This document shows, piece by piece, positions 1 through 7,149 of a stretch of 64,000 nucleotides of DNA. The position numbers and the translations under genes are program-made. This stretch comes from MGIIa-L3 sp11892u (GTDB taxonomy: Archaea; Thermoplasmatota; Poseidoniia; Poseidoniales; Poseidoniaceae), in NCBI GenBank assembly GCA_965659685.1, contig CBFHXB010000011.1, forward strand, positions 1 to 64,000. Reading direction: 5' to 3'. Under the pieces are notes generated by a model. That model did not search any database, was not told the origin of the DNA, and worked only from the letters and a program-made list of their open reading frames with translations. Numbering within the stretch: position 1 is the first letter of the stretch; the number at the start of each line of letters is the position of its first letter.

Positions 1-1
1 C

Positions 2-742
2 TGGTGGGCGGCCCTTCGCACGGACGAAGATTCAACGTGGACCCGTGCGGAAGTGGTGCTTCCGCTCGCCTTGTGCGCCATGTTGGGGCTTGAGGGGAGC
101 ACCGAGCTCGTCACGTCGGCTCCACCGACGCCAACGGTCGGGGCCACGGTATGGGACGGTGTCCTGTTCTTGTCCGTGCTAATCCTCGGCGCCGCATGGG
201 TGGGCTGGTTTGCTCCTTGGACGACGGTTGCCGGTGCGGGCGCATCTGCGCTGGCGTTCGCTTTCTTCGTTCCAATGCTGGTCGATGACCCGGCGCTTCA
301 AGCCCACCGGGGACCGGCCTTGTTCGCCGCCGTTGTCGCCCTCACCTTGAGCCCACGTGCCTACCCCCGTCCTAGCATGCCGCCGCCGCAAGGACTTGCG
401 GTGTGGTTGGGCCTCAGCGTGGTTGTCACCACGGTCCTCGTCGCGGTCATGCTCCCACGCTTCGGTGGGTACGAGGGGTGGGCCGTGGTCGGCGTGCTGC
501 TCCGTACGGTGACCGTTTCGGCCATGGCAAGCGTGGTCGCCCTGCTTTTGCTGCGCCTTGGGTTGGACGCTCAATCTCAGGCCACGTGGACCATGGGCCG
601 TCGTGCCTGGAGCGTGACGCCCCTCCTTCTCATCGTGGTGTTGCCGGCAACGGTGCTCGTTGCAACCAGCATGTGCGTGGCCTCATGGGTGAGTTGGGCT
701 TTCCTTCGGTGGTGGCCAACAAGGTCCGAAACCGACGTTTGA
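2..742 (+). CDS. Polytopic membrane protein, 5' end outside the window
   Basis: The reading frame is open from base 2 and ends at a TGA at 740-742. No start is needed inside the window, so the gene probably begins upstream. A GTG at 53 could be an internal start. The product has about six hydrophobic segments separated by short polar loops, and ends with a Trp-rich segment and a short basic tail. I do not recognise a family and see no catalytic motif. It is most simply an integral membrane protein of unknown function. Its upstream neighbours are not visible, so operon context is missing. Confidence 0.7.
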   Translation, partial: WWAALRTDEDSTWTRAEVVLPLALCAMLGLEGSTELVTSAPPTPTVGATVWDGVLFLSVLILGAAWVGWFAPWTTVAGAGASALAFAFFVPMLVDDPALQAHRGPALFAAVVALTLSPRAYPRPSMPPPQGLAVWLGLSVVVTTVLVAVMLPRFGGYEGWAVVGVLLRTVTVSAMASVVALLLLRLGLDAQSQATWTMGRRAWSVTPLLLIVVLPATVLVATSMCVASWVSWAFLRWWPTRSETDV

Positions 743-825
743 GCACCGCCGTTCGACCGAGCCGCTTATGAGCGAAAGGGGCAGGAAAGCGCGGGGCGTC
801 TCCGGACGACCCGGATGGGATTTGC

Positions 826-1179
826 ATGGCTCGAGCGTTTCGCTGCGGCGTAGATAAAAATCGAAAATTGAACGCGAAAGCGACCAAGAAAAGGTGGCCA
901 GAACGGGACCTTGCGCCCCTGATTGCTCGAACACAAGAAAACGCACGGGCCATGGGCAGTGCGACGCCAATCGAGGCGTTGATCCGAATCGAAGGAGACT
1001 CTTGGATGTTCGAACGGGCCGACCCAGCCGCGTTGGCTGCGGCCCGTCACCGAATCGTGGTTCACGAGAACGGCTCTCCGCTCAGTTTGGGCGGTTGCAC
1101 GGACATGTCAACGGCGCTTGACGTGGCCCGTCGAATGGCCGAAGTGGACGGCCGCGTGGTGCTGATTCAGAACCTCTGA
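826..1179 (+). CDS. Hypothetical protein, basic N-terminus
   Basis: A 117-residue product. The first about 45 residues are very basic (many Arg and Lys). The rest forms a compact alpha/beta-looking region with a Ser-Trp-Met-Phe stretch and ends in Val-Val-Leu-Ile-Gln-Asn-Leu. No family is recognised. The start at 826 is chosen because the 17 bases covering it (813-829) recur exactly over the start of the coiled-coil gene at 33187. An internal ATG at 951 is an alternative that would remove the basic region. It converges on the Sec61-beta gene with a gap of zero bases, which supports a real 3' end. Confidence 0.55.
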   Translation: MARAFRCGVDKNRKLNAKATKKRWPERDLAPLIARTQENARAMGSATPIEALIRIEGDSWMFERADPAALAAARHRIVVHENGSPLSLGGCTDMSTALDVARRMAEVDGRVVLIQNL

Positions 1180-1368
1180 TCAGGTAATGGCGCGCCAGAT
1201 GGCTTGGGCAACGCCCATGTTGACCATGTAGAAGAAACCGGCCAAGATGATGCAGGCCGCGTAGACCTGCAGCTTGGTGATGCGCCAAGCGTGCTCCGAT
1301 TCTTCGTCGAAGTATCGGATGAGACCTGCGGCTTGCTGGATGCCACCGCCATCGTTCTTCTTCGCCAT
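1180..1368 (-). CDS. secG: Preprotein translocase subunit Sec61-beta
   Basis: A 62-residue protein with the archaeal Sec61-beta layout: a short Gly/Lys-rich cytoplasmic N-terminus, the conserved stretch GLIRYFDEE, then one C-terminal membrane segment (about residues 36-58). Family knowledge: it is the small non-essential subunit of the SecYEG/Sec61 protein-conducting channel, anchored by its tail in the cytoplasmic membrane. Length and motif order match archaeal homologues. It lies 47 bases downstream of an unknown gene on the same strand (1416-2225), so the two are probably cotranscribed. SecY and SecE are not in this window. Confidence 0.93.
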   Translation of the reverse strand: MAKKNDGGGIQQAAGLIRYFDEESEHAWRITKLQVYAACIILAGFFYMVNMGVAQAIWRAIT

Positions 1369-1415
1369 GGTGCTCAGCCCTCCGAATCGCCTTCTCCTTA
1401 TGAACGCGACGCGGA

Positions 1416-2225
1416 TTACGTCAGGTCCACCACGTCGAGGTCGTCTTCCACCGTCAGGACGGAGGTGACGCCCTCGCTCTGCCCACCAACCGGGGCGTCG
1501 TCAAGCGGGTCCACTTCGATCAGCGCCGCCTCGGCCCGGGCGAGGGCCCGTTCGACGCCGGGGGCGTGGTCCTCGTTCAGGGCCTTCCGGGATTGCTCGA
1601 TGTCCTCGTCCGCGTCTATGAGGCGATGCTGGCGATGGGTGGCCGTGGGTTCGTCCCCCACGTCGTCGAGCCAAGCATGGAGGCGTTTCGCCACCGTTTC
1701 ACGTCGTTCCTCCATGGTGCGGATGTCGTCCCTCAAGCCGTCCCGTCCACGTTGGATGCCGTCCTTCCAAGCCTTGGCGTGAGCCGATCGATCGAAACCG
1801 AGCCGCTTCAGGATTCGATCTGATGCAGCCGGCCAAGCGAAGGCCCAGGGCGGTCGTCCAAGCGCAGCGGCCAAATCGAACACGGCGCGGTCCCGCAGGG
1901 CTTCCGAGCCGGAAAACTCCAGCACGTTGAGGTAGCCTTTGGTGAACAACCCAAAGCCCCAGTAGGGTCGAGAGTGAATCCGCACGGTCAAATCGCCTGC
2001 TTTTACCTCAAGTTCCCACCGTTGTTCATCGAATTTTGGTGGCCGAATCATGGTCAACGTGGCCGCTTCTTGCAAACCGTGAATCAGGGCGGTCGCCACG
2101 TTGCCGAGGTACACCACGCCAGGGCCCTTGCCGCCCTTGCGAGGGCGCAGGCGTCCTTCGGCGTCCACCTCGTGGTGAGGCCCTGCCCGCACCACTTGGG
2201 CGGCGATGCGCAGGCTGTTCGGCAT
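1416..2225 (-). CDS. Conserved-looking hypothetical protein upstream of Sec61-beta
   Basis: A 269-residue product if the first ATG (at 2225) is used. The frame also allows a TTG start at 2294, which would add 23 residues without protein-like character. The N-terminal about 130 residues look globular, with a Gly-rich stretch (GGKGPGVVYLG) and many aromatic residues (PYWGFGLFTKGYLNV). The C-terminal about 110 residues are highly charged and probably helical, ending in an acidic tail. No family is recognised. It precedes Sec61-beta on the same strand with a 47-base gap, so a link to protein export or the envelope is possible but only inferred. Confidence 0.7.
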   Translation of the reverse strand: MPNSLRIAAQVVRAGPHHEVDAEGRLRPRKGGKGPGVVYLGNVATALIHGLQEAATLTMIRPPKFDEQRWELEVKAGDLTVRIHSRPYWGFGLFTKGYLNVLEFSGSEALRDRAVFDLAAALGRPPWAFAWPAASDRILKRLGFDRSAHAKAWKDGIQRGRDGLRDDIRTMEERRETVAKRLHAWLDDVGDEPTATHRQHRLIDADEDIEQSRKALNEDHAPGVERALARAEAALIEVDPLDDAPVGGQSEGVTSVLTVEDDLDVVDLT

Positions 2226-2328
2226 ACAGGACGTCCACGGGACACGTGGTTCAAGGGTCCACCGGTGTTTTCTGCCATTAGACAAGTTCTTCAACGGCTG
2301 AGTTTATCCCTCGGATGGTGAACAAGAC

Positions 2329-2763
2329 ATGGCAGGAAAGGACAGCGGCAAGGAATTGACGGACCTCCCCGGCGTGGGTGCAGCCACAGCGAAGAAATTG
2401 AAGGACGCGGGCTTGACCACGATTGCGAAGATTCGCAAGGCAGGTCGTGACGGTTTGACCGCCGCAGGCATCAGCGCTCCTACCGCAGCACGCATCCTCA
2501 AAGGCATGGCTCAGGATGCTGGGAGCAAGGCCAGCAAGGCAGCGAAGGGCGCCTCGAAGAAGGTGGCAGAAACCGCCGCGAAAACCGCCAAGCAGGCCAC
2601 GAAAGCCGCGGCCAAAGCCGCCGTCAAGCAATCCGTGAAGAAGGTCGTGAAAACCGCCGGTCGCACCGACCGGAAGGTGCTTTCCGCCAAGGAAGAAGGC
2701 CGCAAGGGGAAGACGCTGAAGACACCCTCCCTCAAAGACATCCTCGCCTCGAGGAAGAAGTGA
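2329..2763 (+). CDS. Helix-hairpin-helix protein with histone H1-like Lys/Ala-rich tail
   Basis: A 144-residue protein in two parts. Residues about 8-65 form a helix-hairpin-helix unit (LPGVGAATAKKLKDAGL) like the N-terminal domain of RadA and the helicase/ligase HhH units, which bind DNA backbone non-specifically. Residues about 66-115 are almost entirely Ala, Lys, Ser, Thr and Val, as in histone H1 tails and bacterial H1-like proteins. A short basic segment follows. There is no ATPase domain, so it is not RadA. Inference: a small abundant DNA-binding or chromatin-compacting protein. It is divergent from the unknown gene ending at 2225, and a T-rich stretch about 25 bases upstream (near 2304) could be its TATA element. 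Confidence 0.8.
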   Translation: MAGKDSGKELTDLPGVGAATAKKLKDAGLTTIAKIRKAGRDGLTAAGISAPTAARILKGMAQDAGSKASKAAKGASKKVAETAAKTAKQATKAAAKAAVKQSVKKVVKTAGRTDRKVLSAKEEGRKGKTLKTPSLKDILASRKK

Positions 2764-2799
2764 CGGAACCACTTAGCACCCTTCCGTCAAAGGGCACGT

Positions 2800-2985
2800 A
2801 TGCCTCGACGAAAGTACGGCCGTCTTCGAAAGGCGGTCGAGGTTCCGTCGAAGGAGAATTGTTCCCGTTGCAGGGCGGGCAAGTTCTGCCCGCTTCCCAA
2901 CCACGTGGGTCAACAGGTCGCACCGTCGCGGTCCTGGGTTGGTCCTGAGCGCGTCCACAAGAGGAAGCGCGGCGCAGGGAATTGA
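2800..2985 (+). CDS. Possible small Cys-containing basic protein
   Basis: A 61-residue reading frame with a basic N-terminus, a CSRCRAGKFC cluster that could bind a metal ion, and a basic C-terminus. It fills most of the 222-base gap between the HhH gene and the recombinase. No family is recognised, and overlapping frames of similar length exist on both strands. It could therefore be a chance frame. It is listed because the Cys spacing and charge pattern look protein-like and the gap is otherwise unexplained. Confidence 0.3.
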   Translation: MPRRKYGRLRKAVEVPSKENCSRCRAGKFCPLPNHVGQQVAPSRSWVGPERVHKRKRGAGN

Positions 2986-4065
2986 TCACACCGCGTCCAA
3001 TCCAGCGGTGCTGGCGGTGGGGGTGACGTCCTCAAGCGGCTTCTCATCACCACCGGTGGGCATGGCGGCTCGGGCGGCCTGAGCCCGGTGATAGACCTCC
3101 CTCAGGGTCTGGTCTCCGATTTCCAAGTAGACGCGCGTCGTGGCGATGCTGGCGTGACCAAGGAGGCGTTGGATGCTGACCAAATCGGCTCCACGTTCGA
3201 GCAGGCCTGTGGCGAAATTGTGCCTCAGGACGTGCGGCGTGAGGCGGCCGCGGGGCAGCCCAGCCGCAACGGACAGGTCCTCCATCAGGCGTTGAACCCC
3301 GCGCGGCGTCAAGCGAGCTCCTCGTCGGTTGACCAGCACTGGGCCAAGGGTTTCCTCGGTACGAACGGAACGTTGCTGAAGCCACAAATCGAGTTCGCGC
3401 AAGGTGCGCTCCGTGAACAGCACGAGACGATCCTTGTCTCCCTTGCCCGAACGAACCATGGCGGATTGATCGTCGAGGTCCAGCGCATCGAGGTCGAGGT
3501 CGCAGACTTCGCTGACCCGAAGTCCGGTGTCGAGCATCATGGTCACGACCACCCGCGCCAGGGGGTCCTCGTACCATCGGGCGGCCTCAAGCACGTCGCT
3601 GAGTTCCCTTCGCGTCAACGTCCGCGGCAACCGTCGTCCGGTTCTGGCCCGGACCAAATGTTCTGGCCATCGGTGACCGAGCCAGTTCAGAAGGTGACGT
3701 GCTGCGGCCAATTTGGTGTTGAAGGAAGACGGTTTCAGGTCGGACAGGCTGTGCACCCAACGGTCCAGCCGGCCGTTGAGGGGCTCAACCCGTTCGGCCA
3801 CTTCACCGACGGAGAGCAGGTCCACGTCATGGAGGACGTCTTCGCCGGGGAGCAAGGTGTTGAGCATGGGTCGGATGGACGTCAGGTAGGTCTTCCTCGT
3901 GTTCTCAGATTTTCCTTCCGTGCGAAGTTGCTGAAGGTAGCAATCCAACCACGGCAAGCCTGCAAGGTGCTGGAGGCGTGGAGGCAAATCGACCTCACGA
4001 CCTTCGTCAAGACGACGCTGACTGGGTCGAAGCGCCCGTCGTGTTCGTGAAGGTCCCGCGTCCAT
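2986..4065 (-). CDS. xerA: Tyrosine recombinase, XerA/XerC/D type
   Basis: A 359-residue protein with an N-terminal SAM-like core-binding domain (about residues 35-130) and a C-terminal catalytic domain. All catalytic positions of tyrosine recombinases are present: Arg183 (TGLRVSEV), a Lys in SGKGDKDR near 208, His278 and Arg281 (HVLRH), His304 (LLGHAS) and the nucleophile Tyr313 (TRVYLEIGD). Family knowledge: archaeal XerA resolves chromosome dimers at dif; the same fold is used by integrases. No att sites, phage genes or tRNA lie beside it, which favours a housekeeping XerA. It has an extra about 30-residue basic N-terminus and a 30-residue C-terminal tail. Confidence 0.9.
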   Translation of the reverse strand: MDAGPSRTRRALRPSQRRLDEGREVDLPPRLQHLAGLPWLDCYLQQLRTEGKSENTRKTYLTSIRPMLNTLLPGEDVLHDVDLLSVGEVAERVEPLNGRLDRWVHSLSDLKPSSFNTKLAAARHLLNWLGHRWPEHLVRARTGRRLPRTLTRRELSDVLEAARWYEDPLARVVVTMMLDTGLRVSEVCDLDLDALDLDDQSAMVRSGKGDKDRLVLFTERTLRELDLWLQQRSVRTEETLGPVLVNRRGARLTPRGVQRLMEDLSVAAGLPRGRLTPHVLRHNFATGLLERGADLVSIQRLLGHASIATTRVYLEIGDQTLREVYHRAQAARAAMPTGGDEKPLEDVTPTASTAGLDAV

Positions 4066-4153
4066 TTGGCGTCACCGCCTGCCGCCGAAGCGGCGTGCAT
4101 CCCATGCCCGAAGGCGATGGGCCATCCGGGGGGTTGGCCTTGAACGTTCGGCC

Positions 4154-5353
4154 TCAGACGGCGGCTTCATCGGGCCCTGGATCGAACCCACCGTCGGGCA
4201 CGTCGTCCGAGCAGCGTTCGACCGCTGCGCGCACAGCACTGCGAAGGCTCGTGCGGGGGCCTGTGCAGAGGACCAAATCGTCGAAACGAAGGCGTGTGTC
4301 AGGTTCAGGATTCCAAATCATGTGTGAGTTCCGAGCGATGGCGAAGGTTTCGATGTCGCCGTGGAACACGTCCTCGAGGCTGCGGCCGATCAAGCCGGGG
4401 TGACGTCGAACTTGGAGGGTCACGACGCCTTCGTCAGGAAGCATGCGCAAGAGGCCGTCGATCTCGATGTCGCCGAATCCCGCCTCGCGGATGGCATGGT
4501 CCACAATGGCTCCCGCCACGTTCACACCGCTGGCCATCTCGATGCCTTGCAAACCAGGGCTGGAGTTGACTTCGAGCACCATAGGGCCGTCGTTGCCCTC
4601 AAGCAAATCGACGCCAGCGACGTTGAGGCCGAGCACGCGGGCTGCGCGTCGGGCCACGTCCGCGAATTCTTCGGGAAGGTCCACGGACTCCACGGTTCCG
4701 TTGAGGTGGAAGTTTGAACGGAATTCGCGTCCGCGGGCTCGGCGACGCATTGCCGCCACGACCTCGTCCCCGACAACGATGACGCGCACGTCTCGGCCGT
4801 GGCTTTCGGTCACGTATTCCTGGATCAATACGTCCCGGCGAGCGTGGAGCAAGCCTTGGACGAGGCTCTTTGCTTCGTACACGGTATGGCGGAGGAAGAC
4901 GCCCTGACCTTGCGTCCCTTTGGTCACCTTGACCACCACGGGAAGTCCGCCCACGGCCTCGATCGCATGGTTCACGTCTCGGACGTCTCGGACGTTCATC
5001 GTCCGAGGGATTGGAATTCGATTCCGGGCCAGGATTTGGCTGGCTCGGAGCTTGTCCCTGCTCTGAAGGATGCCTGCAGCGCTGTTGGACGACCACACGC
5101 CCAGTTGATCCAAGTGGCGCAAGAGCGCCGTACCGTGTTCAGTAATGGAGTGGCCGATGCGCGGAATGACGGCTTCATGCTCGAAAGGTTGGCCGTTGAC
5201 GAGCACTTCAACACGGCCCTCATCGACGAACAGGGAGCACGTCAAGGGGTCGATGATGTCGACGTCGAGGCCACGGTCTTGCGCTTCCTCAACCAAACGC
5301 CGGGTGCTGTAGAGCCGTGGCCCCCTGGACAGCACGGCAAGCCGGAGGTCCAT
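4154..5353 (-). CDS. RimK-like ATP-grasp ligase with C-terminal TrkA-C-like domain
   Basis: A 399-residue protein from the ATG at 5353. The longer frame up to 5578 would run into the divergent gene and adds no conserved sequence. Residues about 1-300 match RimK-type ATP-grasp ligases: an N-terminal preATP-grasp domain, the substrate-gating NSAAGILQSRDKL region, VVVKVTKGTQGQGV for ATP binding, and the metal-binding ending VLEVNSSPGLQGIE. Such enzymes add amino acids to proteins or cofactors by acyl-phosphate chemistry. Residues about 313-395 look like a TrkA-C (RCK_C) ligand-binding domain, with GRSLEDV, an Arg-Asn-Ser-His strand, then PEPDTRLRFDDLVL. This fusion is not the usual RimK layout. 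The substrate cannot be told from the sequence. Confidence 0.85.
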   Translation of the reverse strand: MDLRLAVLSRGPRLYSTRRLVEEAQDRGLDVDIIDPLTCSLFVDEGRVEVLVNGQPFEHEAVIPRIGHSITEHGTALLRHLDQLGVWSSNSAAGILQSRDKLRASQILARNRIPIPRTMNVRDVRDVNHAIEAVGGLPVVVKVTKGTQGQGVFLRHTVYEAKSLVQGLLHARRDVLIQEYVTESHGRDVRVIVVGDEVVAAMRRRARGREFRSNFHLNGTVESVDLPEEFADVARRAARVLGLNVAGVDLLEGNDGPMVLEVNSSPGLQGIEMASGVNVAGAIVDHAIREAGFGDIEIDGLLRMLPDEGVVTLQVRRHPGLIGRSLEDVFHGDIETFAIARNSHMIWNPEPDTRLRFDDLVLCTGPRTSLRSAVRAAVERCSDDVPDGGFDPGPDEAAV

Positions 5354-5449
5354 GCGCCCCGGCGGCGCGGCCTCCCCTTTCAGCCCATCGTTCACGAACG
5401 AACATCCCCGGCCGAGGATTTCAAGTGGTCGGTGAATCACCGTGGTGGC

Positions 5450-6463
5450 ATGGACGATGATGAGCACGCCGACGGCTCCGACGAGTTGGAACCCGTGCCC
5501 AGCGAGGTGCTCGTCGATGAAGACCGGGACGACATGCTGGAGGAAATGAGCCTCGAACAACGCGAGGAGGCCCTCCAACGCTCGCGTTGGAACGTCTTCA
5601 TGTTCCTCGGCATTGCCGTGATTCTGTTTGGATTCGCCCTCTTCCCAATGCCGTTCTCAGCCGATTACCAGTCCTCCTTGGGCGGCGCCCAGGCCACCAA
5701 GGACGTTGGCCTCATTTGGGGCATGCCCATTCCCGGCGACGACATCACGGACGTTCCGGTTCGTGTCGACATCACCATCGATCAACCACCTCCCACGCAT
5801 TCCGAATTGGTCGCTTTCATGATCCAAACCGCGGATTGCACCGACTCGGCGGCCCTGTCGGACGGCCAACTGGCTGCAGAAGATGGAAGCCCCGACCATG
5901 GTTTTGCCACCACCATGGGCCGTGTTGACGCGGGCTCAGAGGAGGAGTTCCGCTTCCGCATCGATCCGGGGCAATACTGCCTCATCGTCAAATTCCGCGA
6001 TATCGACGGTTTGAACGCCGATCAATCCGGCACCGGCACCATCGAAATCGATGGACGGGTTTGGCCAAACCAAGCCATTGCGGGCCTGTTTGGGCTTGTT
6101 ACCATCGTTCTCGCAGCGCTGTCTTTCGTTGGGGCACAGCGTCATGGGAACGAAGTTCGTGCCATGAAACAGCCCAAAGAAGCCTCTTTGGAATCCACCG
6201 TTTTGGCCGCAGCCGGCCCCGCAGGTCCCCCGGCAGCAGGGCCGAGCGGTCCTCCTTCCGCAGGTCCGAGCGGCCCCCCGGCAGCCGCAGAAAAGCCCGA
6301 TGCAGCCGATGCCCCCGCCGTCCTTCAGGAAGACGAGGACGGAACGGCTTGGCTCGATGCCGGAAACGGGTACGTCCACCGGCGCATGCCGGACGGCGCC
6401 TTTGACCAGACCATCTTCGTGCACAACCCTGACGGCGAGGGCTTCGTGCCCCACGAAGGCTGA
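5450..6463 (+). CDS. Two-TM membrane protein with collagen-like linker
   Basis: A 337-residue product from the ATG at 5450; the frame extends further upstream but only by reading antisense through the ATP-grasp gene. It has an acidic N-terminus, a membrane helix (about residues 47-68), an extracytoplasmic domain with two widely spaced Cys, and a second helix (about 204-226). A Gly-Pro-Ser/Ala linker with several GPSGPP triplets follows, then a C-terminal about 45-residue patch (DEDGTAWLDAGNGYVHRR) that resembles small Trp-containing beta domains. The function is unknown. It is divergent from the ATP-grasp gene with a 96-base shared promoter region, and is followed by a DUF4126 gene after 24 bases. 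Confidence 0.8.
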   Translation: MDDDEHADGSDELEPVPSEVLVDEDRDDMLEEMSLEQREEALQRSRWNVFMFLGIAVILFGFALFPMPFSADYQSSLGGAQATKDVGLIWGMPIPGDDITDVPVRVDITIDQPPPTHSELVAFMIQTADCTDSAALSDGQLAAEDGSPDHGFATTMGRVDAGSEEEFRFRIDPGQYCLIVKFRDIDGLNADQSGTGTIEIDGRVWPNQAIAGLFGLVTIVLAALSFVGAQRHGNEVRAMKQPKEASLESTVLAAAGPAGPPAAGPSGPPSAGPSGPPAAAEKPDAADAPAVLQEDEDGTAWLDAGNGYVHRRMPDGAFDQTIFVHNPDGEGFVPHEG

Positions 6464-6487
6464 CCCGAAGCACAATGAGGCCCTTGC

Positions 6488-7108
6488 ATGAGCGGCATGG
6501 ACCTTTACGTGGCGCTTGCTCTTGGTGTCGGATTGGCCGCAGCAAGCGGTTTTCGGGTGTTCATTCCTCCGTTCTTGTACGGATTAGCCACCCGGTTTGA
6601 CCTGAATCCAATCTTGGTTTCTGATTCTGGGATGCAGGAGTGGATGGCGTCCGACGTCGGTTTGGCGGTGCTCGGCGCGGCGGTGGTCTGCGAACTTCTC
6701 GCGTACTACATCCCATGGTTGGACAACCTGCTCGACACGATCGCTTCCCCGGCCGCCGTGGTTGGAGGGGTGCTCTTAATGTCCACCTCTTTGGGTGAGT
6801 TTGAGCCCGCCCTGCAATGGTCGCTGAGCATCATCGTTGGGGGCACCACCAGCGGAAGCGTGCAGGTGACGACGGTAGGTGTGCGTGCCCTCTCCACCGC
6901 CTCAACAGGAGGACTTGGCAACCCGATCGTTTCGACGATGGAAGCCGGGGCATGCTTGCTGTGCACCGTGTTGGCCTTGCTTCTTCCATTGCTGGCCTTG
7001 GTCCTCGTGCTTGCTGGCTTGGGTTTTGGAGGGCGCTGGTTGCTCCGCCGTCGCGGGGCGAAGGCGTCGGATGCCCGCCTTTCGGTGCCCATGCACCCTC
7101 AGGCTTGA
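6488..7108 (+). CDS. DUF4126 family membrane protein
   Basis: A 206-residue integral membrane protein that fits the DUF4126 family: an N-terminal helix with GLAAASGFRVFIPP, a middle region containing YYIPWLDNLLDTI and SPAAVVGG, then TTVGVRALSTASTGGLGNP followed by a long C-terminal hydrophobic helix pair and a basic tail. Family knowledge: DUF4126 proteins occur in bacteria and archaea and have no established function. It starts 24 bases after the preceding membrane protein and ends 41 bases before the SAP-domain gene, so it may be the second gene of a longer transcript leading into the ParA operon. Confidence 0.85.
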   Translation: MSGMDLYVALALGVGLAAASGFRVFIPPFLYGLATRFDLNPILVSDSGMQEWMASDVGLAVLGAAVVCELLAYYIPWLDNLLDTIASPAAVVGGVLLMSTSLGEFEPALQWSLSIIVGGTTSGSVQVTTVGVRALSTASTGGLGNPIVSTMEAGACLLCTVLALLLPLLALVLVLAGLGFGGRWLLRRRGAKASDARLSVPMHPQA

Positions 7109-7149
7109 AAACGGTCAACTGCGAGAAGACCATTGGAGGGCGTTGAGCG

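Noticed and set aside
2986..4065. XerA as an integrase of a mobile element
   Set aside because: No att repeats, tRNA or phage/plasmid genes flank it, and its neighbours look like housekeeping genes.
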